DNA of 64,000 nucleotides from Ustulina deusta (taxonomy: Eukaryota > Ascomycota > Sordariomycetes > Xylariales > Xylariaceae). The stretch covers positions 186,001-250,000 of the forward strand of contig JAJNNX010000012.1 in the NCBI GenBank assembly GCA_023159155.1, in the 5' to 3' direction. The notes beneath the pieces were generated by a model. That model saw only the letters and a program-made list of their open reading frames with translations. It was not told the origin of the DNA and made no database searches. Shown here piece after piece: positions 35,521 to 47,265 of this stretch (position 1 is its first letter; each line of letters opens with the position of its first letter). Both the position numbers and the translations under genes were made by a program.

Positions 35521-37790
35521 AATGATGATGGTAATAGTGATGATAGTAGAATTGGCTCTAGACGGGAATGTAAAAGCTAGCCGATCGCAGGTTCGAAGGG
35601 GCGACTAAAGGTGATGTGAATCCGAGTGCAGGTTGTGCCGACGGCTTGGTCTGACAGCGTCGACGATCGAGGAGAGGCGAACTTTATAACAAAACACGCG
35701 ACAGAAGCACCCGACAGGTCCCACCGCAAATCAGGAGGAGGATGGTGTTTCTCAATTGCTGCCACTGCTGTATATGTAGTGGCCGTGCTTTGGATAACTA
35801 CGTGGGGATGTCGCACCAGTATCTCCACACGATTCAGCGTGGGTAGAATGTGTCACCGGCCAGCGATCTAGGTATGTAGCTTGTTGGAAGAGTGGCGAGG
35901 GACGGGACGAAAGAGAGCGTGTGCACGAAGTGCCGGCTGTGTGCTTGCGGGTGGGATGGACTGGCGTAGGGAAGTATGTGAGCGAAAGACGAGACAGTGT
36001 ATATGCCAAAAGCGGTGATTGAATGAGAGACGCGTCTATCTACCAGCCTACCGCAGAGTTCTAGATAGGTTTCGGGGAGAATTGATCGATGGGGCGGGAG
36101 GGTAAGGCGAAGAAAGAAAGTCCATCAGAGAACAAGGAGGGAATGGGGGAGGTTTGGTTGTCGCTCGCCCTTTGTCAGCGCAATGATGGATGGAGGTGGT
36201 GGGAATAGCCGAACTACATACTTACACTGGACCAGTATGCGTACCTCAGGGAGGCGGAATACCTACCAGGAACAGGGTACGCCAGGGGAAGCTCGATCTG
36301 ATGAATTGATTTCCAAACCTGCCCAATAGAGCTTGGTGCTCTGGGTCCATATTGCCTAGTACACACCTAAGGGGTCCTAGCGTGCATATGCGTTATTAGT
36401 CCCTGAGGCCGTCTATCTACTTGCAGCTAGAAGAATGTTGTAGCACCGACCTAGTAGTGAGTCTACTCTACCTAGGTGGGTATCTACCAATTAAATCAGG
36501 AGAAATTCGCTGTGTGGCTGGGGAAACACGCTACACCGGGGACCTGCTAATAGATACCACGTGAAGGCGACGTGAAGGGTGAGCGGTGGCGAGGCGGCAG
36601 GGCGTTGCCGGTGACCCCCCACCTACGCGTACCTACTTACCTACCAGCCGCCTCGGTTTTAATCGCTCTGGGTCCGTGTGTGTGCGGCATATTCTTGACT
36701 GCATATTCTAGAAGCAAGTGGCTTCGGTGTATAGTATTCTGATCACCTCGATATCCTTTGATTATGTGTGTAGTTGCGATTGCTTATTCTACACCTCGTC
36801 TACGGTAGCTTTGTTGTACACCGAAGGCGAGGACCCTTGTCCCATATCACATTGTTCTTCGTGCGCAAATCCCTTGAACATGGAATGCGGTCCCTAACGC
36901 CACAACGCTTTAAATCACCAAACTCAGCCCATCTCTTACGCCCCGGGCGTACGGCCGTGCTCTGATCTGAATGCCGTTCTACCGTAGCTTGCATGCTAAC
37001 CGCCGCTGATTACAATTCGGGTGGCCGGTTACACCACGTTCTCTATATGTACATAACGCGCAACTCAGTTGCTGAGTAATTAGACCAGTCGAACTGGCCT
37101 GTGTGCCTGAAAGCAGACCTTGGCACAGCCGCGACGATGCTATCGGCGGCAGTAGTAGCAGGCTTCTTTTGCTCGCTGGACCCGACGGTGGCGGGCCAAA
37201 TGTCAAGGATTATGATAATCTGTTGGAAAGACGCTGAAAGCCAAAAAGTTGCAACACATGGTTGGTTGTCATCTTTCAAATGGAGTCCGTGCTGCATGAA
37301 GTGCCGGATCGCGCTGTCGTCTTCGAGAGGGTTGCAGAGGACCACGCCTTTTTCCATGATGCCTGGCCATAAGCCACGTGCGAATAGCGTACCAGGGAAG
37401 TAGTGATACACTAATTTGGGCTTTTCCCCGATTCAGAACCACCCAGTCCGGTTTGGTTAAAACTCAGTCAACTCCCCTACTACTCAATGTAACCTTTTAT
37501 ACATATGTATACACTGCGTAGGTCGGATTCAAGACTACATGTCCCGGCGGACTACCAGTCCCTACGCATATGGAACGAAAGTACACAACACTCGTGTGTT
37601 GATTTATATCAGTATGTCGTCTAAGCATGCATAACATACAGTACAATAAGTATACAAAAAGACCATGGTCCCTCTGATCCCACTGGGGCAGCCAATCCGA
37701 CCTCGCAGTCACCCGTCTATCATGAATCGTGTATCCGTCTCATACTCCAAATACCTTTCTTCAAGTTCTCATCTCCCTCCCGGGCCCATT
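35521..37790. other. Long intergenic interval
   Basis: Upstream region of the small conserved protein plus the 3' flank of the sterol-dehydrogenase-like gene. It has a CTACCTAGGTGGGTA motif near 36469-36485. The minus frame 37043-37411 begins only with GTG and has no recognisable domain. I see no supportable gene. Confidence 0.45.
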
Positions 37791-39666
37791 TTAGGCCGCA
37801 ACCTGATGTCCAACAGTACCAAGTTCTCGGATCGTCTCAGCGAGTGAAACAGACGTCGTGTACGCCTTCCTAGTCTTCTTCCCCTCGCCTAAATGCTCAT
37901 GCTCACGATTCCACTCCAGGACCTCGAGCACCATCCCCTCGAGAGTAGTCAAAACGCCCTGATAGCCCAAGCCGCCTTCACTCACAGGCTTACTCGCCTC
38001 AGAATTAGACGCGATTAAATGTGTGGTGATGGAAAAGAGTCCGGGTTTTAAATGCCGCACGTCGCCTTGCAGGGGCGGTAACAGCTTGCCGAGAACCGAG
38101 AATGGAAAGGGGAGGAACGGCAGTTCCGAGTATAGCTCGATCACGTGGGATATGAGAAGCATAAGAACTGGAGGTAAGGATAATGTAGTGAAGGAATGCC
38201 GAGATAATACCTTGATTGCCAAATATAGATCTCCGTATGAGATCGGGGGGTTCGGGTCAGTTACTACGAATGGTCGCCCCGAATGTGTGGACGCTGACGG
38301 TTGCAGAAGCGCAGCCTCGTGGTGCAAATGTGCTATTGCGACATTGGCGCCGTGAACGAAGCTTTGGACAATATGGGTAACCCAGCTGTGGTGACGATTA
38401 AGAGTTAGCTTAGCTAAATCATCTTCACCGCAGCTTGTAAACGTGCGCATCCACGTCGTCATATGAGAAATGTGGAAAGAACAAACGGTGCAGCTTTGAA
38501 GTGCCAACCAACAGTGCATCAAGAGGGAGGAACGCAAAACTCACGTAGGCATAACAGCTCTGCTCAACGGATCTCCGACCGTATTGTCCGTCGGATTTCC
38601 ATAGACACCATTTGCAGGTCGGATAGTACCCGTTCGAAAACCCTCTTGATCCGCATTGCAAACAAGACGTTCAGCAACCGCTTTGCTAGCTGGATAATTT
38701 CCAAAGTACGCCGAGTGCTCCCTCAGCGGTAGGCTAAAATCCCGCGTGTCAAGTACCTGGAAGAAGTCTCTTGGTTGCTTTGCCCACGGCGCACCCCATG
38801 TGCCCACTGGTCGAATAGAGATACTCGCCGAGGATGTAGCGCTGAAGACGGATGCTCCCGCCGCTTTGGCGGCAGCTATGAGGTTGGCGGTGCCCGTCAC
38901 ATTCACGGATTCGGGAAACGCATACGAGTGGACAGAGCGATCCGACGCCAGAATTACCGCCGCGGTATGGAACACCGAGAGCGGCAGTTCGGCGGCTGAC
39001 TTCGGCCACGGACGCGCAAATGCCGAGTCTACGGATGCGCGGGATGTGATGTCCGTCTGTGCGAAGTCTACAGACATGGCCGGCCCAGACTGCATGTCGC
39101 TACGCTCGGTCCGCCGGATGTCTAAGATGCGGATGTGCGTTGGTGGTGTGCCCTGTGCCAGGAGCTGCAACACGATATAACCACCAACGAGGCCTAAGAC
39201 AACGAGAGCCCTGATCAGCCATGGGATCATTGTAGGGGGTGGCATGAAGTGCGAATAAGACTTCAATAAGCAGCAGAGCCACTATCACGAGATGACTCTC
39301 ATCGGCCATCATGCATGAACAAGATTGTAAGCGCGCACGAATATTTGGGTCACATCGGACACACCTTGCCTTATCCACTTGTGAAGCCCGACGGAGGCGA
39401 TGATACGAAGAAAACTCACCAGAACCTCCAGTGACAATATACCTGCGATCCAGCCTTGGCGGCAAGTTATGCGTATAATCAATCGGATGCTGCCGGAGTC
39501 GTTCGTATGTCTTCTGGAGGAGATCGGGCGTCCACCGTGGTCCAGCCAGCCGTCTCACGTCCTCGGGTGTCCGGCTCAGCTGCTGGTTTACGCGTAACAG
39601 ATATGCGAGCATCACCAGTGTGACGCTCACAAGGGTGCAGAGGACCCAATCGCTGCCGACGAACAT
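37791..39666 (-). CDS. NAD(P)-dependent 3-beta-hydroxysteroid/sterol dehydrogenase-like protein
   Basis: Three exons (39666-39420, 39193-38545 and 38385-37791) give 496 residues. The start has a membrane anchor (WVLCTLVSVTLVMLAYLLRV, about 7-26). It is followed by the Rossmann dinucleotide motif TGGSGLVGG, which is split by the first intron (226 bp) and completed only after splicing. Further family features are the DIRR acidic/basic end of strand 2, VFHTAAV, NVTGTANLIAAA, the catalytic YPASK (YxxxK) with RTGTIRPANGVYG after it, and GDPLSRAVMPT-WVTHIVQSFVHGANVA. This is the 3-beta-HSD/isomerase group that includes ERG26 (sterol-4-alpha-carboxylate 3-dehydrogenase), acting at the endoplasmic reticulum. 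The N-terminal extension and divergence suggest a paralogue, not necessarily the essential ERG26. The second intron (159 bp) uses GTGAGT and a CACAG acceptor. Confidence 0.9.
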
Positions 39667-40484
39667 GACGGAGAGGAAAGGGGTTTCCTTTCACGCTTGA
39701 CGCACAGCTTGTGATGAGATAAATGTTCAGTGTTGGCAGTGTTGCCTGCGCCAGCTGGGTCTAGGGTAAGGTGGTCCAGATCGGTGTAGGTGTGTCGGAA
39801 TTCTACGCGAGGCTTTGTTTTCCCATTTGACGGCATCCGGATCTCAACTCGAGATTCGCTCTTGCCTATATTGCGTTCGAACGGCATATGCTGCTTCCCG
39901 ATGCCTACCTCCTACCTGTGTACCTCCTACCTGTGTACCTCCTACCTGTGTACCTCCTACCTACCTAGGTAAGTAGGTATTTGGAATACCGACGTGACAC
40001 CTGATGGAAGCCGTTTGTAATAATTCGCTTATCGGGTCAATGCAGTACCCAGGTATGCATCTATACGTGTTGTTTTGTCACCAAGGGATGCCCAGGTGCC
40101 ATCCGGTCATAACCTTAACTTTGCTGTATTTCTATACCTTTATCTTAGCTCATCCGTACCTGGATTCGAGAGAAGATCCCACTCCTCACAGCGGGTGCCT
40201 AATGCTGCCTCCAGTCACCTGTCAGCAATGACCTGTTATAGTCGGAATGCCTGACCGAGACAACTTCAGTCCCTTATCAGTACGGGCCGTCGCCGTCGTG
40301 CCCGGGATCATCGTTGCAACAAACGCGACGAAAGATCAAAGCGCAATGCCTCCGCTTAGGTACCTAGTGTTGACGGAGATAACCAAACTAGACAGATAAT
40401 TCCGAACGCCGCAATTGGATCGAGTTCTATTATCTAACTGCAGACACAACCTCTGACAAACCTCAACACTCCGTTCAACTCGCC
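39667..40484. other. Divergent intergenic region
   Basis: Upstream regions of the dehydrogenase (minus) and the regulator-like gene (plus). It holds the 15-bp tandem repeat listed separately and a CTACCTAGGTAAGTAGG motif right after it. Confidence 0.55.
39906..39965. repeat. 15-bp tandem repeat, about four copies
   Basis: The unit TACCTCCTACCTGTG is repeated at 39906, 39921 and 39936, with a partial fourth copy at 39951. It runs directly into a CCTACCTAGGTAAGTAGG palindrome-like motif. It lies between two divergent genes. Confidence 0.9.
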
Positions 40485-42043
40485 ATGCTTATTCAATTCA
40501 TTGATAATGCTTCAATTGATAAAACCACAAGAAAGCTGATCCGCAGCCATGTAGCGAAGGGCAAGAATCTGGGACGGATCATCCATCGTCCGTCTCGGCA
40601 TCCAAGAAAACCCAAGGTTGTGGCCTCCGCCGTCAACCCCGAAAACCCGCCCTCCAAAGAAGGTCCCGAGATTTGCAGTGCCGAAAGTCTCCAAGTATCA
40701 CCGTTTATTCAAAGGCAACTTCAGGAAGATTTGTCGACTTCGCTTCCATTTGACGCGAGCCGGACATGTCGGCGTCTCTTCCATCAATGTTGGTCCCACC
40801 AAGGACTCTCTGAATCTTCCCTCGTCCTGAGTACTGACAAGAATGAAGTTGTTACTTTCATAAATCTGGACCCCTACCCGCCTGAGCTGCGAAAGACTGT
40901 TACCCATGTCAACAAGCCCCTGCTGTTTCTGCAGTATGCCTTTGTCGACGAAGCCTGTACGTGCTGATATGAATCAGCCTTGGTACCGACCGTCACTAGG
41001 ACTAACAGTCGCCAGTTTTCCACTGCATGGTTGCAATGTCAGTCGCCGCTTCGATATCTTTCTCTACGACGCGTCAAGAGACAACAGAAGCGTTATTCCA
41101 CCTGTCGCACAGCTTACGTCTAGTCAACCAACGTTTAGCAGGGGGCGGAGGTTTGGCACTGTCTGACACAACGCTGGCCGTTGTCGTAGCCATGACGCAG
41201 CACGAACGGCTGCTTGGATGCCATCGCAATGCTCTCGTTCACTTCGAAGGGCTTCAGAAGATGATAACCCTCAGGGGAGGAATCTCGACGCTCATGTCGC
41301 AATGTCCAGGAATCGCTCAAAAAGCCTTGCGCGCCGATTTCGATTTAGCGCTCCAGCTCGGCTCACCTACAAGATTTAGCGCCGAATGCGTACCTGGCAA
41401 GGTCACTTTGGACTGGCTGCGAGAAAAGTATAGGGGAACCAGAGCAGATTCTCCCTATGCACCAGATCTTTGTATTTGTGCCAACGAGAAGTTTCGAGGA
41501 GTCTTTGAAGACATTTGCGTGCTCGCGTGGCTTGTGAATGATAATGCTCATGGGGTCATTGTTGATGATTATGACTTCCACGATGTACTCCTTCTAATCG
41601 GATACCGTTTACTCGACGTGCGACCACTCAATACCCCCATTGAGACCACCGACAAGCTCGAGCTCTTGCTCCACCTAGGCCTAGCGGCATTGATGACCAA
41701 GTTCTTCTTTACCCTTGGCTTAAAACCTCCCGATGTTCGTCTGCTCAACCGCTGCGTCGTCTCGGCTACCTTGGAGCAGCATTACGCTACCATGGAAGAA
41801 CAAGAGCTCTTACTTTGGCTTCTCTTCACTGGAAAGGCGACAGTGTTCACAGGCGTGGATGAGGACACATGGCTGATTCCCAAAATATCCCATGTCGGCA
41901 CCCAGATCGGTCTCTCCACCTGGGATCATGTTTCGCGAATTCTCCAGAAATTCCCATGGGTCAGGTCCTTTTCAAATGATACTGCACAGACTCTTTGGAA
42001 CCAAATAATTTCACTGGATTCATTTAAGCGCCGACTATGTTGA
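40485..42043 (+). CDS. Fungal transcription-factor-like protein without a zinc cluster
   Basis: Two exons (40485-40956 and 41016-42043) give 499 residues. The intron (59 bp, GTACGT donor) joins FVDEA to FFHCMVAMS in frame using the second of two CAG acceptors. The N-terminus MLIQFIDNAS, with KTTRKLIRSHVAKGKN, matches the start of a large fungal family in which a short basic helix replaces the Cys6 cluster. The rest follows the fungal transcription-factor middle-homology layout: ALFHLSHSLRLVNQRLA, ALSDTTLAVVVAMTQHE and FEGLQKMITLRGGIS. A helical C-terminus ends the protein. No Zn2Cys6 motif exists in or before exon 1. Members are sometimes annotated as tachykinin-family proteins, a misleading name. 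It probably acts in the nucleus; its targets are unknown. Confidence 0.82.
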
Positions 42044-43939
42044 TCGCAAGCGTTTAACCACGGGACAATGCAACAGCAACATGAAGCCCACCTAAAGCGG
42101 CCCAAAAGGACTGCACTGCCCCGAACGCTGGAGACTCCTCACGTTCTGATAACTACGCGTTGCAGTCTCGGAATAGTTAGCACCCGGTATATATACGATG
42201 CACTTCTTGGCGAGTTTTCTCGAGTTTTCCCTTGGGCGATAGTCACCGTGGAGCAGCATGGAGAGGGGTCAGTTATCCACAAGTAGGGTGACATCACGGC
42301 GAATGTCAAAACTATCCCGTATTCCTAACCCCAGACTTACCCCATGCATATTCACTAGCTAAGCCTTGTCTTAGGCTTGTTTTAGCCGAACACCAACTAC
42401 TCTCTCCAGCCATCTACATCTCACAGGCTCTTGCCGCTTAGATAGATTCAAGCTCATATTTGTTTCGGTCGTAATTATCATATGCCTACACTTTGCTATC
42501 TAATATCCAAAGTAGGGCCTACCTCTTCAAACAGCATCTAGGCATTAGCTTGAATTTAGCAATGGGGTTCAGGTAGCGAGGAAGCTCATAAATCACACTC
42601 AGGCAGCTGACCGACGTATTTTGGTGTCCTACAAGGGTTCTGCCTGAAAACACCCGTCCCGCCCCCGGACTATTTCAATCTTCCACCAAAACCCCAGGTC
42701 GTCGGGAATATACATATACCGTAAGGATCGCCGGTTTAGACCCCGCAGTGTCCCGTCAAGATCGGGGATGCCACGCCCCACGGATTGATGTGACTTTCCT
42801 CTCTTAGTATTGCTGAATATGGAGCACCGTCCGTGAGTATTTGAGTATTCTCCTCACTTCCGCTTACATAACGAGAAATACCGATTGGAGGACGGACACT
42901 TGGATATTCAGACGTGGGGTTCTCATGTTCATGCCTCCTTGATATGTAGTAACCTGGGGTTGTAGCCGGCAGTTCGTCTACTCCCACGATTCTTCAAATA
43001 TGTAGTACAGTAGATCTGCAAAATCACCCACCTAAACAGCACTCCTATAGGAAAGGTTACGTTAAAGGTTGCAACATTTATTCCGTAGAATTATATATGC
43101 AAGGTTCAATGATAAGTTTTCTGATCGTGGCCTTGGTACTTACTTAGATTAGTAGTCTTTACAATATCGTATAACTAACAGTTATGTATTATGAATTGTA
43201 ATTCGACGAATATGATATATTCTATATATTCTTGACCACTTATTGGATACAGGTTATTAGAAGAAGAAGAAACAAGGAAACAGGGGAAAAGATTATTTTT
43301 CATCACATGCTAAGGCATGGAGTATAAGCCAAATTCGTATACTCGCACCTCCGCCAGATGTCACTCATTTCCCTTAGCTCGTGCGTCATAACTTCTTGCT
43401 CACACAATGGAGTGTTGCAGAGAGAGCAGAAGGTATTACTATCCAGTTCGGGATTCCTATGCACAAAGTCGTACACCGTTTAAGAGCGTTTACCTCATGG
43501 TGCCTTGTTTCTTTATGGCATTGTAATAGTTCTTAGCTAAGGTGGCAAATATGTCCTGAATTCACACCTCTATATAATGAAGTATTAAAACAGAGAGGGG
43601 CATGGATTATTATTGAGATATATCTTGGCGTTATGTTATCCTTGATTACATGAGGCAATGAACCTAGTCCAATCTGCAAGACAGCGTATCATCCAGCCGA
43701 GGTAGGACAATGTCACAGCTTGCGCATTCTCTTAAGCATGTGAGCAACCCATCACTTCTTCTATGTACGATGGAGTTGTAGTACCCTGATGACGCCCAGC
43801 GGTCGATTATATAAACCCGCGATGACCTGCTGAACAATCAAAATGTTGCCATCGACACATATCCACATCCCAAACCACTTCCTACCAGTGATATCCAATT
43901 TACCGTTTAGTTTCACCTAAACTACCGCAATTATTAACC
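42044..43939. other. Intergenic interval, AT-rich on the right
   Basis: No gene can be supported. A minus-strand open frame at 42736-42987 lacks an ATG. 43080-43260 is AT-rich. The right end is the promoter of the CFEM gene. Confidence 0.45.
43808..43815 (+). promoter_or_regulatory. TATA box of the CFEM gene
   Basis: TATATAAA, 125-132 bp before the ATG at 43940 and followed by a C/A-rich leader, as in strongly expressed fungal genes. Called by consensus and spacing. Confidence 0.55.
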
Positions 43940-44340
43940 ATGCAGTTCACTCTTGCCACGCTTGCCACCCTCATCGTCGCCGTCTCGGCCCAGACATGGG
44001 AGGACATCCCAGCTTGCGCTCAGCCATGCATCCTCGATGCTGTCGCAGACGTGACTGACTGTGGCTCCACCGACTACACATGCATCTGTACGTCGAATTC
44101 CAGATGAAACCACAGTGATCCGTACATAGGCTCCAAGGAACAGACAGCACATAAATCCCTCAGCTCTGCAATCGTATGGGGGGGTGGGGGGTCAAACAGT
44201 GCTAATGAAGCCCTCTCTTAGGCGCCGCTCGAGATACAATCCAGAACGCGGCCGCGTCCTGTGTCATCTCTGCATGCGGTCTAATCGTCGCCATCAACGA
44301 GGTCATCCCCGCCGTCAATGCTGCCTGTGATGCTCTATGA
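43940..44340 (+). CDS. Small secreted CFEM-domain protein
   Basis: Two exons (43940-44087 and 44222-44340) give 88 residues. Neither exon reaches 60 codons, so the gene escapes ORF lists. A signal peptide (MQFTLATLATLIVAVSA) is followed by one CFEM domain with all eight cysteines: C26, C30, C41, C48, C50, C63, C68 and C85. C50 is created across the intron. Asp45, at the position that coordinates haem iron in characterised CFEM proteins, is present (STDYTCIC). No GPI signal or Ser/Thr-rich tail exists, so the mature protein of about 71 residues should be soluble and extracellular. CFEM proteins take part in haem/iron acquisition, cell-wall assembly or host interaction. The intron has a long G-rich run near 44178-44191. 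A TATA box lies 125 bp upstream. Confidence 0.92.
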
Positions 44341-44985
44341 GTGAGTAAACCGTGAGACGAAGCAATCTGATAGCTCGAAGGCCTTCATCCCCCCATCTCC
44401 ACATTCCAAAAGAATATTCAACTAATCCCGCAAGGGTAGATGATTTCGGCCAGTCGTGAGCACACCATGCCGATGCCGCACTCTGATGGACGAGGCGCGC
44501 GGTCGGGATTCAAGTCGCCGAAAGTCAAGCCTGAACTCTATGGAGACAAAGTTAGCAATTTGCTAGCTTCGAGTCGCCCTGTCGATTCGATTGTGCGTAG
44601 CTATTTTCGAGAATAGGGTTTTCTTATTCTCACCTATTATGAAAGAGTATTAGTGTGTCAATATGAAATGCCAATACAGCAACCGCGTGTGTCCAAATGA
44701 TTTAAATTAGTCCTGGCAACAGACCAGCAAGCAACAAGGTGTTCAAGGAGTGTTCAAAGAGTGTTAGGAGGAAATTAGTACTTACAGGTATTATAACTTG
44801 ATGACGATAATATACCACTTATTAATTCTAGATTCTAGACGTTTCAAGTTGACTGTTAGACTTAGTCACATGCAGGGACTTCATTGATAAAATCATGCCT
44901 GGAGAAAACCATGGATTGAAAACGTATGATTACCCGTGTTTGCTGGTTTCGTTTCCTCGGATATCTCTCATTTCGGGGCAAAATC
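44341..44985. other. Convergent intergenic region
   Basis: 3' flanks of the CFEM gene and of the aldo-keto reductase gene; moderately AT-rich. No gene was seen. Confidence 0.5.
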
Positions 44986-46156
44986 CTATTCAGCAAGCTT
45001 CGCTGTATCAGCGAGCGTATTTCCCTGAGCAACCTGTCTGGCACCATTAGCACCCCCCATCGACTTAATCGTCTCCCTAATGTGCCTATCGTCTTCGAGG
45101 GAGATTTCGACATCAACGGCACCAACGTTCTGCTCCAAATACTTCAAGGTCTTCGTTCCTGGGATGGGGAACACATCCTGCCCCTGAGCCATGATCCACG
45201 CTAATGCAACTTGGGCGGGTGTGCAGTTCTTGGTTGTGGCCACATCGGCGAATACCTTGGCAAGTTCGAGATTCTTCGTGAAGTTCTCTGGGCTGAACCG
45301 GGGGAGAGCATGGCGCTTGTCTGCTGGATCTAGATCATCGAGAGATTTGAATTTGCCAGAGAGAAAGCCTCGGCCAAGCGGCGAATATGCCACAATGGCT
45401 ACACCGAGCTCACGACAGGTTGTTAGAAGGTTCGTACCCGCCTCTGTCTCTATATCAAGGCTCCAGGGGTTGTATTCAATCTGCACTGCCGTGACGGGAT
45501 AAATGGCGCATGCCCGCCGAACGGTATCCGAGCTCGCCTCCGATAATCCAATATATTTGATCTTCCCCTCCCTAGGTATGATACACATGAGGATTGCTCT
45601 CGAGGCATGTAGAACAGTTGTAAAATAACCGCAGCTTACCTCTTCAGCTCCACTAGGGCTTCCATAGTCTTCTCGACGGGCGTGATGCGATCAAATCGAT
45701 GTACGTAGAATAAGTCAATAAAATCAACTCCAGGGTTTCGCAGGCTGTTTTCGCAGCCGCGTCGACAATTCTCAGGCAAGCTGTCGATCACAAAAGTGGT
45801 TTTGCCACCTTCGCTGTGGTCGATCCGAAAGCCGAACTTGGTGGCGATGAAGACGTCGTGGCGCCTCTCTGGATGCAACTTAAACCATTTGCCAACAAGG
45901 GCTTCGTTATCCCCGTACCCGGCCGCGGTATCCCAGAATGTGGCACCGATTTCCCAGGCCCTATCTAAAACCTTGAGGCGCTCGGCCTCAGATCTAGTCT
46001 CGTGTTAGTCCTGATCGGATATGCGTTTACTCTGAATATTGCTCACGGAGATGTGTCCACATAGCCCGTGCTGAGTTCCATCAGCCCGAATCCGAGTTGA
46101 GGAACCTGAGGTCCATCGCGACCTAGTTGGCGAGTGGGAAGCTGTTGAGGAGACAT
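44986..46156 (-). CDS. Aldo-keto reductase
   Basis: Three exons (46156-46047, 45993-45640 and 45571-44986) give 349 residues, a standard length. The (beta/alpha)8 NADPH-dependent reductase signature is complete. The start is RQLGRDGPQVPQLGFGLMEL. The catalytic tetrad is Asp58 (FWDTAAGYG), Tyr63, Lys89 (FIATKFGF) and His135 (FYVHRFD). Cofactor-side motifs are IKYIGLSEAS, VQIEYNPWSLD, YSPLGRGFLSGK and PIPGTKTLKYLEQN. It resembles the YakC/AKR13-like group of fungal reductases acting on aldehydes or ketones. The first intron (53 bp) splits the loop after LSTGYVDTS. It is the first of four consecutive minus-strand genes that include a hydrolase, a regulator and a thioesterase. The substrate is unknown. 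Confidence 0.93.
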
Positions 46157-47265
46157 GATAGAGAGCTTGTTTTGGAAGCTTTGAATTTTGCGGTGACGGT
46201 GGTCTAGGCTCTCGAAATCTACAGTCTATCGTGGCCATAAAGCGATATATATTCTAGTTCTATAAGTTGCTGCTGGCCATATTTGGGAGTTGATGGCTAG
46301 CTGCTCTAATCTGGCCTGTTCACCATGGAAGCAAGCTCGGGTTCTCTAATCTTTAATTGGTTGTTCGATCTCACGCTCCATAAAGCGTTTGAGACAGATG
46401 CTTACCTATGCCATTATCGTATATACTCAACCTTGATAATTGATCAGACGCACCAAAGCAGAGAGACGGTTAGGGGAATGACGGGCGGATTTAAGACAGC
46501 ATATCCGCTGGGAGGGCACAGATGACGGGCTCTCAACCATCAATCCATCCCACCTTCTATCTAGCACGCTATGGGTATTAGAGCCCGACAGCAGATTTAC
46601 GGAAGGGCAACAGCGTATCCTTGCAGTCAAGCTGCAAGAGAGCGATAGTGGCGCGACGTATTTACGAACGGTATCTCCTTTGCGCACGGGGTTAGAAGAT
46701 GTCAGCCGAGATCCATGGCAATGTCAAGGTAAGACCCACAATAGTGAAGCCAATCCTCGATGCAAATAACTACTGATGGAGTACGAGTTCCCAGTATCGC
46801 ACCGTCGTTGGGAACGACGCGTCCCTTTGTATGAATTATTGCTCGTAGCGTGCTGGCAGATGGAGAAACTGGAAAATTACTCAGCGAGGCACTTAAGTAT
46901 AGACCGATTCACATAATCTCAACCGCTAAACACGTGGTATAGTTGGTAGTAGGTAAATGCACCTAGATGTGTCAACCTCTATAGACACGCGCATGGGCTT
47001 AGGACGAGAATATGCCTCTGGGCGGGGGCTTTTAGAAGAGAGAGAGGGGACACTCTTTCAGCCTCAAGCGGACAACGGCTTCGAAAATCTCCCAGTCAGC
47101 TGGCAAAGAGTATGAAAAGGGCAAGGTTTGACAGATCGCCACGTTTATTTCATTCCAAGCCTATCAAAACTCCAGGTCCCGTCTATTTCTATTGTGCCAC
47201 GGACACGAATTGTAACCACCCATATTCTTGTTCCTTGTGCACCCCTCTAGATAGTAAAATGCACC
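46157..47265. other. Intergenic interval
   Basis: Upstream region of the aldo-keto reductase gene and 3' flank of the FSH hydrolase gene. Short open frames only, none recognisable. Confidence 0.5.

Noticed and set aside
37043..37411. Minus-strand frame of 122 codons near the dehydrogenase gene
   Set aside because: It opens with GTG and has no recognised motif or upstream exon. Not supported.
42736..42987. Minus-strand frame with exon-like composition
   Set aside because: It lacks an ATG, and I found no flanking exons in a compatible frame.
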